A stretch of DNA of 64,000 nt. It comes from Paracoccaceae bacterium (GTDB taxonomy: Bacteria > Pseudomonadota > Alphaproteobacteria > Rhodobacterales > Rhodobacteraceae). How positions within the stretch are numbered: the stretch's first letter is position 1; each line of letters opens with the position of its first letter. A model generated the notes under the pieces. It was not told the DNA's origin. It worked only from the letters and a program-made list of their open reading frames with translations, and did not search any database. The position numbers and the translations under genes are program-made. Location of the stretch: positions 1 through 64,000 of the forward strand of contig JAAFAB010000013.1 of NCBI GenBank assembly GCA_018222585.1. The letters are read 5' to 3'. Below are positions 53,847 to 62,834 of the stretch, piece after piece.

Positions 53847-54798
53847 CGGTCAGGCTGCCGCGCATCTTCGCCGAGGCATCGCGGATGAACTCGGCGCAGA
53901 GCTTTGGCTGTGTCAGCGGCAGCATGTGACCGCCGGGGACCATCTTGAGACCCATCTGGGGATGCCGTCCGACCAGCTTGGCACCGTGGTGCTGCGGGTC
54001 GAGGATCTGATCGCCCGATCCGTAGAGCAGACGCACAGGCACCGTCAGATCCGCATACTTGCGCGACATCTCCTCGAGCCCGGTCGCGGAATGGATGAAG
54101 TCGCGGCTGGTGTGATAGAAGTGGCGCGGCTGCAGCGTCAGCATGGCGCCGCCCTGGATGGCCGCATTGGGCGGCATCTGTTCCGGCGCATAGAGCACGT
54201 CGATCACCTCTTCGGCGTGGCGCAGCGCGGCGGGGGTGGCGAAGGTCCAGGCGGTGAGGAAGCGTTGCAGGTCCGAGCGGATGGCGAGGCCGTCGAAGAT
54301 CTCGGCCGGCTGCTGGCCGCGCAGGGTCAGCGGCGCCAGCAGCGCCAGGCCGCGCAGTTTCTCGGCCTCCTGCACCGCCATGGCCAGGGCGATGGCTCCG
54401 CCGAGGGAATGGCCCACCACCAGGGGCTGCTCGATGCGCAGCTTCTCCATGATCTCGAACATCAGCCGGGCATTGTCGGCCGGGGCGCAGGGGTGGCTCA
54501 GCGGGCGCTCGGACCAGCCCATGCCGGGGCGATCGACGGCGATCACCCGATGGTCGCGCGCCAGGTCGTCGATCAGACCGCAGTCGAAGTTGCCCATCTG
54601 GCCGCCAAGCCCGTGGATCAGCAGGATCGCCGGGCCCTCGCCGACGTCGAGGTAATGCAGCCGCCCGGTGGAAATGCGGGTGAAGGCGCCGCGTGGCGGG
54701 ACGGCGCGCTGCGCCCGGCGCTTCCAGATCTGAGCGTAGAGCGCGAGGCCCAGGAAGAATGCAATCAGGAGGCCGAGAAGGCCCAGAACAATAGTCAT
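53815..54798 (-). CDS. Membrane-anchored alpha/beta-hydrolase
   Basis: A 327-residue hydrolase. Residues 1-24 form a single membrane helix, so the catalytic domain is held at the membrane, probably on the periplasmic side. ILLIHGLGGQMGNF is the oxyanion region, VVGHSLGGAIALAMA the nucleophile elbow, GSGDQILDP the acid and GGHML the His. Close to the bacterial dehalogenase-like/lactonase group; the substrate is unknown. The stop lies within the end of coaD on the other strand. Downstream of a small membrane-protein gene. Confidence 0.85.
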   Translation of the reverse strand: MTIVLGLLGLLIAFFLGLALYAQIWKRRAQRAVPPRGAFTRISTGRLHYLDVGEGPAILLIHGLGGQMGNFDCGLIDDLARDHRVIAVDRPGMGWSERPLSHPCAPADNARLMFEIMEKLRIEQPLVVGHSLGGAIALAMAVQEAEKLRGLALLAPLTLRGQQPAEIFDGLAIRSDLQRFLTAWTFATPAALRHAEEVIDVLYAPEQMPPNAAIQGGAMLTLQPRHFYHTSRDFIHSATGLEEMSRKYADLTVPVRLLYGSGDQILDPQHHGAKLVGRHPQMGLKMVPGGHMLPLTQPKLCAEFIRDASAKMRGSLTVRRASPEVYR

Positions 54799-54844
54799 CT
54801 GTCAGACCCGTATGGGACCCCGGCGAAGCCGGAGCCGGAAATTC

Positions 54845-54988
54845 CTAGCGCCAGAAGGCCAGCCATTCGACAAAATCGGCGAATTTGCGCATCAGGAACA
54901 AGGTATTTTCCCCGCTGCCCGCGAGGTTGTCCAGCAGCAGCAGCGTCACGATGACGACGCCGAGGACGATCGCGATGCGGTTGGTCAC
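54845..54988 (-). CDS. Small single-span membrane protein, 47 aa
   Basis: A 47-residue protein from GTG 54988 with a GGGGAGGGG ribosome site five bases upstream. It starts with a hydrophobic helix NRIAIVLGVVIVTLLLLDNL and ends with an amphipathic RKFADFVEWLAFWR. I recall small proteins of this shape (short helix, then a FADLIEWLAFWR-like tail) in other Rhodobacterales. The role is unknown. It precedes the membrane-anchored hydrolase on the same strand by 46 bases and could be co-transcribed. Confidence 0.65.
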   Translation of the reverse strand: MTNRIAIVLGVVIVTLLLLDNLAGSGENTLFLMRKFADFVEWLAFWR

Positions 54989-55092
54989 CTGGCCCCTCCC
55001 CTGACACTCGGGCTGGAGGAGCTATGCCCCGGAGAGAGCGATAATTCAAGCACTCCCGGTAAGGGGGCGGCCCGCAGGCCGCCCGCCGGGTT

Positions 55093-56097
<1,005 letters not shown>

Positions 56098-56157
56098 GGA
56101 AATGTCCTTTCTGAAAGCGCGACAGGGACGCAGGTCGGGAGGGCGCAGAACACAGGC

Positions 56158-56171
56158 TGTTTGCGCTAACG
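56158..56171. promoter_or_regulatory. CceR/PckR-like operator before gap1
   Basis: TGTTTGCGCTAACG matches 12 of 14 positions of TGTTAGCGCTAACA and is centred about 68 bases before ATG 56097. It is the best single match in the window with the second gap2 site. Confidence 0.7.
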
Positions 56172-56282
56172 TCGCCTGTAAACTCTACCTGTCCGAGGCA
56201 AAGGTCAAGCTTGCAGAGAGGACAAAACGACAAACCCGCCGGCGGGCGCCGACGGGGTCGCGAAACGAGCTGTCAGGTGGGC

Positions 56283-57287
56283 TTACTTCTGCAGCCGGCC
56301 CAGGGTGGCGGCGACATCGGCCATGCGGCAGGAGAAGCCCCATTCGTTGTCGTACCAGGCCAGCACCCGCACCAGGCGCTTGCCGCGCACCTTGGTCTGG
56401 TCGGGGGCGAAGATCGAGCTCTGCTCGGTGTGGCTGAAGTCGATGGAGACCTTGGGCTCGGGGTCGTAGCCGAGCACATGGCCCATGTGACCGGCGGCGG
56501 CTTCGCGGACCACCTCGTTCACTTCCTCGACGGTGACATCCTTCTCGGCGATGAAGGTCAGGTCGACGGCTGAGACATTGGGGGTGGGCACACGGATGGC
56601 CGAGCCGTCCAGCTTGCCGTCCAGTTCGGGCAGCACCAGGCCGATGGCCTTGGCGGCGCCGGTCGAGGTGGGGATCTGGCTCATCGCGGCGGCGCGGGCG
56701 CGGTAGAGGTCACCGTGGCGACGGTCCAGCGTCGGCTGGTCGCCGGTGTAGCTGTGGATGGTGGTCATGATGCCGCTGTCGATGCCGATGGCATCGTTCA
56801 GCACCTTGGCCAGCGGGGCCAGGCAGTTGGTGGTGCAGGAGCCGTTGGAGATCATCGTGTCGCCTTCCACCAGGTCGCGGTGGTTGACGCCGTAGACGAT
56901 GGTCTTCTGCACGTTCTTGGCGGGGGCCGAAATCAGCACCGACTTGGCGCCACGGGTCTTGTGCACGGCGGCGGCCTCGCCGTCGTTGAACTTGCCGGTG
57001 CATTCCAGCACCACGTCGACACCTTCCCAGTCCAGCTCCGACGGGTCGTAGGTCGAGAAGACCTCCATCGGGCCGCGGCCCAGGTCCATGGTGTTGCCGG
57101 CCACCTTGACGGTGCCGGGGAAGCGACCGTGGACGCTGTCGTACCTCAGAAGATGGGCGTTGGTCTCGATCGGGCCGGTGGCGTTGATCTTCACCACCTG
57201 AACGTCATTGCGCGCGGCCTCGGCGATATGGGCAAGCGTGCAGCGCCCGATACGACCGAAACCGTTGATGCCAAGCGTGACCGTCAT
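56283..57287 (-). CDS. Glyceraldehyde-3-phosphate dehydrogenase, GapB-like
   Basis: A second 334-residue GAPDH, upstream in the tandem pair. Catalytic Cys and His are kept ([25 protein letters not shown]), but the cofactor loop reads VVKINATGPIETNAHLLRYDSVHG: Ala-Thr replaces the NAD-selecting Asp-Leu of the other copy. This Asp-to-Ala change is the hallmark of NADP-accepting GapB-type enzymes, so it may serve gluconeogenesis or biosynthesis. Three LacI-type motifs precede it. ATG 57287 is chosen because the Rossmann fold begins at once. Confidence 0.85.
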   Translation of the reverse strand: MTVTLGINGFGRIGRCTLAHIAEAARNDVQVVKINATGPIETNAHLLRYDSVHGRFPGTVKVAGNTMDLGRGPMEVFSTYDPSELDWEGVDVVLECTGKFNDGEAAAVHKTRGAKSVLISAPAKNVQKTIVYGVNHRDLVEGDTMISNGSCTTNCLAPLAKVLNDAIGIDSGIMTTIHSYTGDQPTLDRRHGDLYRARAAAMSQIPTSTGAAKAIGLVLPELDGKLDGSAIRVPTPNVSAVDLTFIAEKDVTVEEVNEVVREAAAGHMGHVLGYDPEPKVSIDFSHTEQSSIFAPDQTKVRGKRLVRVLAWYDNEWGFSCRMADVAATLGRLQK

Positions 57288-57372
57288 GCCGCTGTCTCCT
57301 GTCAAGAACCTCGATCGGTTCATACGCGAAGAGGGGCACGGGAGTAAGGATGAAAAGTGTTTTGTGACAACA

Positions 57373-57386
57373 TGTTAGCGAAAACA
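57373..57386. promoter_or_regulatory. CceR/PckR-like operator 1 before gap2
   Basis: TGTTAGCGAAAACA matches 12 of 14 positions of the palindromic consensus, with a perfect left half. Confidence 0.65.
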
Positions 57387-57402
57387 TTCGGGGTGGCGGT
57401 GC

Positions 57403-57416
57403 TGATGGCGCTAACC
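57403..57416. promoter_or_regulatory. CceR/PckR-like operator 2 before gap2
   Basis: TGATGGCGCTAACC matches 11 of 14 positions, with the right half GCGCTAAC intact. It lies 30 bp from operator 1. Confidence 0.55.
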
Positions 57417-57425
57417 CTGCGCCGG

Positions 57426-57439
57426 GGTTCGCGCTAACA
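57426..57439. promoter_or_regulatory. CceR/PckR-like operator 3 before gap2
   Basis: GGTTCGCGCTAACA matches 12 of 14 positions, with an exact right half. It lies 23 bp from operator 2. Confidence 0.55.
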
Positions 57440-57499
57440 GGTGCTGCGCCGCAGCGTCACCCTGCACGGACGAGAGAATCGCCTGAGGGTTGTCAGGGA

Positions 57500-57612
57500 G
57501 GGGGCGCTGCCCCCCGCGCGTTCCGCGCTCCCCCCGGAGTATTTTCAGCCGTCGAATGGAGGGAAGCGCCCCTCCTGTCTATTCGGCGGCCCAAAATACT
57601 CCCGCCGGAGGC
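57500..57612 (+). repeat. Palindromic intergenic element, copy D
   Basis: GGGGGCGCTGCCCCCC hairpin, then CCCCCGGAGTATTTTCAGCC with a GTCGAATGG arm, a spacer, TATTCGGCGGCCCAAAATAC and the CCCGCCGGAGGC tail. It lies in the 407-base gap between gap2 and tkt, which also holds the gap2 operators and the tkt terminator. Confidence 0.85.
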
Positions 57613-57638
57613 ATCCGACGGATCCGTTTGCACCGACG

Positions 57639-57675
57639 AAAAAGGCCGGGCGCCACGGGGACGTCCGGCCTTTTT
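57639..57675. terminator. Bidirectional rho-independent terminator after tkt
   Basis: A perfect 11-bp stem AAAAAGGCCGG / CCGGCCTTTTT around a 15-base loop. The A- and T-runs at both sides allow it to end the tkt transcript (minus strand) and any plus-strand transcript. Confidence 0.85.
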
Positions 57676-57694
57676 GCAGTTGTCGGGGCGTTGC

Positions 57695-59710
57695 TCAGAG
57701 CAGCGACTTCACCTTCTCGGCCACGGCTTCGGCGGTGATGCCGAACTTCTCGTAGAGCTCTTCCGCCGGGGCGGAGGCGCCGAAGCCGGTCATGCCGACG
57801 AAGCCCGCCTTGGCCTCGCGGCCGCGCTCACCCAGCAGCCACTTGTCCCAGCCCTGGCGCACACCGGCCTCGACCGCGACACGGACGGGACCTGCGGGCA
57901 GGACGCGCTTGCGGATCTTCTCGTCCTGCTCTTCGAACAGCTCCCAGCAGGGCATCGAGACGACGCGGGTGCCGATGCCTTCGGCCTCGAGCAGCGCCTT
58001 GGCCTCCATGGCGATGGCGACTTCCGAGCCGGTGGCCAGCAGGATCGCCTGGCGCTTGCCTTCCGCTTCGGCGAGGACATAGGCGCCCTGGGCGACCATG
58101 TTCTTCGCCTTGTGCTCGGTCCGCACCGTGGGGACGTTCTGGCGGGTCAGCGAGAGCACCGAGGGGGTGCCCTTCTGGCTGAGCGCGATTTCCCAGGCTT
58201 CGGCGGTTTCCACCGTGTCGGCAGGGCGGAAGACCAGGGTATTCGGCGTGGCGCGGCAGATCGCCAGGTGCTCGACCGGCTGGTGGGTCGGGCCGTCCTC
58301 GCCGAGGCCGATGGAGTCATGGGTCATGACGTAGACCGGCGAGATCTGCATCAGCGCCGAGAGACGCATTGCGGGACGCGCGTAGTCGGTGAAGCAGAAG
58401 AAGGTGCCCGAGTAGGGTTTCACGCCGCCATGCAGTGCCAGGCCGTTCATCGCCGAGGCCATGCCGTGTTCGCGGATCCCCCAGTGCACGAAGCGGCCCT
58501 TGCGGTTGTCGACGTCGAAGATGCCGAGGTCGCCGGTCTTGGTGTTGTTGGAGCCCGTGAGGTCGGCCGAGCCGCCCACGGTTTCCGGCATCACCGGGTT
58601 GATCACTTCCAGCGTCATCTCGGACGACTTGCGGGTCGCGACCTTGGGCCGGGTTTCCGAGATCTGCTTCTTCAGCGCGCGCACCACGGCCGAGAGCTTC
58701 TTCGGCGCCTCGCCGTCGATGCGGCGCTGGAAATCCTCCTGCTTGCGCTCGGAGAGGGCGGCCAGGCGGCCTTCCCAGGCGAAACGCTCCTCGGCGCCGC
58801 GGCGACCGATCTCTTCCCAGGCGGATTTGACATCCGCGGGGATCTCGAAGGCGCCGAATTTCCAGCCGTAGGCTTCCTTGGCGGCGGCCAGCTGGTCCTT
58901 GTCGGTCAGCGCGCCGTGGCCCTTGGAGGTGTCCTGTGCGGCGTGCCCCAGGGCGATATGGGTCTTGCAGGCGATCATCGAGGGCTTGCCGGTCTTCTTG
59001 GCCGCGGTGATCGCGGCGTCGATCGCCTCGGGGTCGTGGCCGTCGATTTCCTGGACGTGCCAGTTGTTGGCCTTGAAGCGGGCCACCTGGTCGGTGCTGG
59101 ACGAGAGCTCGACCTTGCCGTCGATGGTGATGTTGTTGTTGTCCCAGAACACGATCAGCTTCGAGAGCTGGTGGCGCCCGGCCAGCGAGATAGCCTCTTC
59201 GGAGACACCTTCCATCAGGCAGCCGTCGCCGGCGATGACGTAGGTGTAGTGGTCGACCAGCTTCTTGCCGAACTGGGCGCGCAGCATTTCCTCGGCCATG
59301 GCGAAGCCGACCGAGTTGGCGATGCCCTGACCCAGCGGGCCGGTGGTGGTCTCGATGGCCTGGGCCAGGAAGTTCTCGGGGTGGCCGGCGGTGCGGGCGC
59401 CCCACTGGCGGAAGTTCTTCAGCTCTTCGATGGGGAACTGCTCGTAGCCGGTGAGGTGCAGCAGAGAGTAGATCAGCATCGAGCCGTGGCCAGCGGAGAG
59501 GATGAAGCGGTCGCGGTCGAACCAGGTCGGCTGACTGGCGTCGAACTTCAGGTGCTTGCCGAACAGCACGGTTGCCACGTCGGCCATGCCCATGGGCATA
59601 CCGGAGTGGCCCGAGTTGGCCGCGGCAACGGCGTCGAGCGTCAGGGCCCGGATTGCCGTGGCCTTGGACCAATGTTCCGGGTGGGCGGAGCGCAGCGCGT
59701 CGATATCCAC
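57695..59710 (-). CDS. tkt: Transketolase
   Basis: Thiamine-diphosphate enzyme of the pentose phosphate pathway moving two-carbon units between sugar phosphates. The 671-residue protein keeps the family layout: TAAN-like [15 protein letters not shown] at 31, GPLGQG, the ThDP/metal motif [13 protein letters not shown]...NNNITIDG, then [22 protein letters not shown] and VFVTHDS-like [25 protein letters not shown] in the pyrimidine domain. GTG 59710 follows GAGAGGAAAC. A LacI-type site sits 30-45 bases upstream. Confidence 0.95.
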   Translation of the reverse strand: MDIDALRSAHPEHWSKATAIRALTLDAVAAANSGHSGMPMGMADVATVLFGKHLKFDASQPTWFDRDRFILSAGHGSMLIYSLLHLTGYEQFPIEELKNFRQWGARTAGHPENFLAQAIETTTGPLGQGIANSVGFAMAEEMLRAQFGKKLVDHYTYVIAGDGCLMEGVSEEAISLAGRHQLSKLIVFWDNNNITIDGKVELSSSTDQVARFKANNWHVQEIDGHDPEAIDAAITAAKKTGKPSMIACKTHIALGHAAQDTSKGHGALTDKDQLAAAKEAYGWKFGAFEIPADVKSAWEEIGRRGAEERFAWEGRLAALSERKQEDFQRRIDGEAPKKLSAVVRALKKQISETRPKVATRKSSEMTLEVINPVMPETVGGSADLTGSNNTKTGDLGIFDVDNRKGRFVHWGIREHGMASAMNGLALHGGVKPYSGTFFCFTDYARPAMRLSALMQISPVYVMTHDSIGLGEDGPTHQPVEHLAICRATPNTLVFRPADTVETAEAWEIALSQKGTPSVLSLTRQNVPTVRTEHKAKNMVAQGAYVLAEAEGKRQAILLATGSEVAIAMEAKALLEAEGIGTRVVSMPCWELFEEQDEKIRKRVLPAGPVRVAVEAGVRQGWDKWLLGERGREAKAGFVGMTGFGASAPAEELYEKFGITAEAVAEKVKSLL

Positions 59711-60113
59711 TGTTGTTTCCTCTCGCAGGGTCAGGCGTCGATGTTAGCGCGCTCATACCAGCCGCGGCGCGAAAGGCAAGCTTGGCAGGGCGTTTGCGCT
59801 GCTTTTCGCGCCCTGTTTGGGAAAAGACCGGGGTTTCGCTACACTCGCCCGAAGCCGGGCCCGCCGGTTGATTCGGCTGCAATGACAATGCTCTGGGGCA
59901 AGAGCTTCATGCGCGACGCGGCAGGAGGGCGCCGGAGCGGGGTTGCGGCGCTTTTCGGCTGGACCCCGCGGGACTTCCCCGGCAGACAGGGTTGACCCGG
60001 CAGACACGGCGGGCCCCCGGGATAGGATTGGTCCGCGTGGGCACAGAGGCCGAAGGCCCGGACGGAACTTGGGATGATGCCCCCGGTGCACGGGGGCCAT
60101 GTGAGGCAGACGG
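59711..60113. other. Divergent intergenic region tkt / coiled-coil gene
   Basis: No gene is supported in this 403-base gap. It should carry both divergent promoters, the tkt operator at 59742-59755, and a GCCCCCG/CGGGGGC hairpin at 60079-60097 in the leader of the plus-strand gene. Confidence 0.6.
59742..59755. promoter_or_regulatory. CceR/PckR-like operator before tkt
   Basis: TGTTAGCGCGCTCA keeps the left half of TGTTAGCGCTAACA exactly (11 of 14 positions overall), 32-45 bases before the tkt start. Confidence 0.55.
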
Positions 60114-60638
60114 ATGAGCAACCTGGAAGACTTGCAGGGCCGGATCCTGGCCGCGATGGACCGGATCGGCGACGGGCTGGAGGGACTGGTGCCTGCTCCG
60201 GCGCCGGGCGAAAGCGCCGCCGAGCTGCGTCAGCAGCTGGACGAGGAGCGCACCGCCAACGCTCAGCTGGAAGAGCGGGTGAAGGCGCTGCATCGCCGCC
60301 AGGAGGAACTGGAGGCCGCGCTGGATGCGGCGCAGGGCACACCGACGGGGCCTGACCCCGAGGTCACCCGTGCCATGGCCGGGATGGAAGAGGCGCTGGC
60401 CCGTCTGCGCGCCGTCAATACCCGCCTGCGCGAGAACAACCGCCTGCTGCGCGAGGCCGGGGCCGGCGGCGCCGATGCCGAGGCCGTGAACGAGAGCATG
60501 GCTGCCGAGCTGGAGGCGCTGCGCGCCGACCATGCCGCCGCCGGGGCCGAGGCCGAGACCATCCTCACCGCGCTTTCCGCGCTGGTGGACGCGCCCGGGG
60601 AAGTGTCGCAAGCGACTGAAACGGAAGGGAACTCCTGA
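60114..60638 (+). CDS. Coiled-coil protein upstream of zapA
   Basis: A 174-residue Glu/Ala/Leu-rich protein, largely coiled coil from about 35 to 155 (AAELRQQLDEERTANAQLEE, MEEALARLRAVNTRLRENN, MAAELEALRADHAAAG). No membrane helix, signal or enzymatic motif. Its stop shares one base with the zapA start (TGATG), so it may be a divisome accessory expressed together with ZapA. I do not recognise a named family. ATG 60114 follows a GTGAGGCAG leader. Confidence 0.65.
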   Translation: MSNLEDLQGRILAAMDRIGDGLEGLVPAPAPGESAAELRQQLDEERTANAQLEERVKALHRRQEELEAALDAAQGTPTGPDPEVTRAMAGMEEALARLRAVNTRLRENNRLLREAGAGGADAEAVNESMAAELEALRADHAAAGAEAETILTALSALVDAPGEVSQATETEGNS

Positions 60639-61045
60639 TGCCCGAAGTCGAGATTTCCATCGGCGGCCGCCGCTTCGAGGTGGCCTGTCAGGATGGCGAG
60701 GAGCATTTCCTGGAAACCGCCGCGGGGATGCTGGACCGCGAGGCCAGCGCGCTGGTGCAGCAGACCGGGCGCATTCCCGAGGCGCGGATGCTGCTGATGG
60801 CGGGGCTGATGCTGGCCGACCGGACCGCCGGGGTCGAGGACCGGGTCGAGGTGCTGAGCGCCGAGCTGGAGGCCCTGAAGGCCGAGCTTGAGACGCTGCG
60901 CAACGCGCCGCCGCCCGAGCCGCAGCGCGTCGAGGTGCCGGTGGTGCCGGCCAGCGTGACCGATACCCTGGCCGAGCTGGCGGCCCGTGCCGAGGCCCTC
61001 GCCGAACGGGTCGAGGAAATGGGGCCTGCCACCGCCAGCGAGTAG
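60638..61045 (+). CDS. zapA: Cell division protein ZapA
   Basis: A 135-residue Z-ring stabiliser. The N-terminal fold VEISIGGRRFEVACQDGEEHFLETAAGMLDREA matches ZapA, and the following long helix (MLLMAGLMLADRTAG, then Glu/Leu heptads) mediates dimer/tetramer formation. A Pro-rich linker and a second short coiled coil extend the C-terminus beyond the usual 100 residues. It overlaps the stop of the upstream coiled-coil gene by one base. No 6S RNA was recognised in the following gap. Confidence 0.85.
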   Translation: MPEVEISIGGRRFEVACQDGEEHFLETAAGMLDREASALVQQTGRIPEARMLLMAGLMLADRTAGVEDRVEVLSAELEALKAELETLRNAPPPEPQRVEVPVVPASVTDTLAELAARAEALAERVEEMGPATASE

Positions 61046-61130
61046 TGGCGCCCTGACGGGGTGGTTTCGGAGAGGCGGTTTCCGTAACCGCACCGGGCCT
61101 TCCGCGACCTGGCATGACATCGGCGGATAG

Positions 61131-61159
61131 CAAAAGGGGCAGAGAAAAGTCTCTGCCCC
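61131..61159 (-). terminator. Rho-independent terminator after grxD
   Basis: A perfect 9-bp stem GGGGCAGAG / CTCTGCCCC with a 6-base loop, followed on the minus strand by TTTTG, 27 bases past the grxD stop. Confidence 0.85.
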
Positions 61160-61185
61160 CAATCAGTTGGACAACACCGGCGCGC

Positions 61186-61548
61186 TTAGGCGTTGGCGGC
61201 GCGGATCTTCTCGGCGGCATCCTTGTCGTAGGTCACGCCGTTCTCGTCGAACAGCCCGTCAAGCTCTCCCGAGAGGGTCATCTCGGTGATGATGTCGCAG
61301 CCGCCGACGAACTCGCCCTTGACATAGAGCTGGGGGATCGTGGGCCAGTCGGAGTAGTCCTTGATGCCCTGGCGGATCTCGTCATCGGCCAGCACGTTCA
61401 CGTCGGTATAATCGACGCCCATGTAGTTCAGAACCCCGGCCACGCGGCTGGAGAAGCCGCATTGCGGCATGGCCTTGGTGCCCTTCATGTAGAGCACCAC
61501 GTCGTTGGATTTCACGGTTTCGTCGATGCGGGTCTTGGCGTCGCTCAT
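61186..61548 (-). CDS. grxD: Monothiol glutaredoxin (CGFS type)
   Basis: A 120-residue glutaredoxin of the Grx4/Grx5 class, which carries [2Fe-2S] clusters with glutathione instead of reducing disulfides. The active site is [10 protein letters not shown], with the [17 protein letters not shown] motif that binds glutathione. It lies 85 bases downstream of bolA on the same strand. BolA and CGFS glutaredoxins form known cluster-sharing complexes, so the pair is expected to act together in Fe-S handling. Confidence 0.95.
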   Translation of the reverse strand: MSDAKTRIDETVKSNDVVLYMKGTKAMPQCGFSSRVAGVLNYMGVDYTDVNVLADDEIRQGIKDYSDWPTIPQLYVKGEFVGGCDIITEMTLSGELDGLFDENGVTYDKDAAEKIRAANA

Positions 61549-61633
61549 CTCGGATCCTTCCCGGGCTCTTGCCCCATTCTGCCCCGGAGGAGGGGCTGAT
61601 ATCGTTTCATTCCAATGGCTTGCTCTGCGTCCC

Positions 61634-61861
61634 TCAGGGCGCGCGCGTGGTCAGGCCGAGGGCGTGCAGCTCACCGCTGTCCAGCTTTTCACGCAGCGCG
61701 GCATTGACCGTGCGCTGCTGCTGGACGCGGTTCAGGCCGCGGAAACTCTCGTCCACCACCAGGGCCGAGAAATGCTGTCCGTCGTCGCCCTGCACTTCGA
61801 TCTTGGCATCGGGGAAGCTCTCTCGGAGGATGGCTTCGATGTCAGAGGCCTGGATGGTCAT
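61634..61861 (-). CDS. bolA: BolA-family protein
   Basis: A 75-residue small BolA protein. [46 protein letters not shown] is the class II KH-like fold; the invariant late His falls in LHALGL. The Cys of some family members is absent. It is probably co-transcribed with grxD and works as its partner in [2Fe-2S] trafficking. ATG 61861 has GGAGA five bases upstream and is preferred over ATG 61873. Confidence 0.93.
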   Translation of the reverse strand: MTIQASDIEAILRESFPDAKIEVQGDDGQHFSALVVDESFRGLNRVQQQRTVNAALREKLDSGELHALGLTTRAP

Positions 61862-62047
61862 GCATGTCTCCATTTGCTTCGAGCGAAATGTAAGCCCTGC
61901 CGCGGCGCGCCGCAAGGGCGTGCGGGGTCGCGGCGCGGCGCCCGGAGAACGGCCCGGCGGCTGGCGCAGGTCAGTTGCACGTGGGGGGGCGCACAGGGGA
62001 TTGAGCCTTTATCCAGCGGTCCCGGCTAGCAATACCACGCGGCGCGG

Positions 62048-62686
62048 TCAGCCGCCGGGGGCGAGGTCGCGCAGCTTCTGCAAAAGCTCTTCCTTGTCGC
62101 GCGCCAGCCGGTAGAGCCGGGCCCGCGTCCAGAACACGCGCAGCCGGATCAGCACCCGGTCGCCGAGCCCCTCGATGAGGACCAGCCTGTCGGGGTCGCC
62201 CGACCAGACGATATTGGCGGCGTTGATGTCCTGGGTCACCACGCCGCTCTCGGCGAGCTGGTCGAACAACTCGTCGATGAGGGCAAGGATGTGGTCGTCT
62301 ATCCGCCCGGCGCGGGCCAGCTCCTGCAGGTTGGGGGCTGTGGTGCCATCGGGGCCCGAGATCCTCTCGACCGCGAAGGCGGGGCCGAGATCCGTGTTGG
62401 AGAAGCCGAACAGTCGGGGCAGGAAGGCGGGCAGGGCGCCGCTGCGGGCAACGAGGGCAAGGTATTCCTCGTATTCCCGGTACCAGTTGATCAGACCGCG
62501 ATAGCGCCAGATCGCGTAGCGTTTCAGTCCCGGCTTCGCGGCATTGCGCAGGTGGCGGCTTTCGCGGCGCGGCACCTTCAGAAGGACGTTCAGGAAGTCC
62601 GGGTGCTGGAAGACAAGACTTTCCTGACCTTCGGCCATGGGGGCGCGACCGGCAAGCTGAATTGGCCGTGTGACAACTTCGGACAT
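62048..62686 (-). CDS. YrbL-like kinase-fold protein
   Basis: A 212-residue protein of the YrbL family (PhoP-network protein in enterobacteria, function unclear). It has a kinase-like lobe order: GQESLVFQHPDFLNVLLKVPR (ATP-site Lys), LPRLFGFSNTDLGPAFAVERI, and GVVTQDINAANIVWSGD in place of the catalytic loop. The usual DFG is not obvious, so activity is doubtful. It is transcribed as a single gene; its upstream gap also carries the purL-side hairpin. Confidence 0.75.
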   Translation of the reverse strand: MSEVVTRPIQLAGRAPMAEGQESLVFQHPDFLNVLLKVPRRESRHLRNAAKPGLKRYAIWRYRGLINWYREYEEYLALVARSGALPAFLPRLFGFSNTDLGPAFAVERISGPDGTTAPNLQELARAGRIDDHILALIDELFDQLAESGVVTQDINAANIVWSGDPDRLVLIEGLGDRVLIRLRVFWTRARLYRLARDKEELLQKLRDLAPGG

Positions 62687-62756
62687 CCTGGTCCATCCGA
62701 GAAAAGTGAAATGCTAAGGTTTTGTAACATTGTATCGGATGGCCAGAAAAACAATG

Positions 62757-62783
62757 TCCCTCCACGTATTTTACGCGGAGGGA
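62757..62783 (-). terminator. Terminator-like hairpin after purL
   Basis: On the minus strand TCCCTCC(G)CGTA pairs with TACG(T)GGAGGGA across an AAA loop, then CATTGTTTTT. It lies about 50 bases past the purL stop, in the leader region of the yrbL-like gene. Confidence 0.6.
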
Positions 62784-62834
62784 GCTGAGATCGTCCGGAT
62801 GATGTGACTTATTGCCACAGTCCTGCGGGATTTA

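Noticed and set aside
61046-61185. 6S RNA after zapA
   Set aside because: The gap is about 140 bases, shorter than usual 6S RNA, and I see no conserved central bubble or closing stem. A covariance-model search would decide.
59907-61220. Minus-strand frame over the coiled-coil and zapA genes
   Set aside because: Low-complexity Arg/Pro-rich sequence; the plus-strand genes have motifs and translational coupling.
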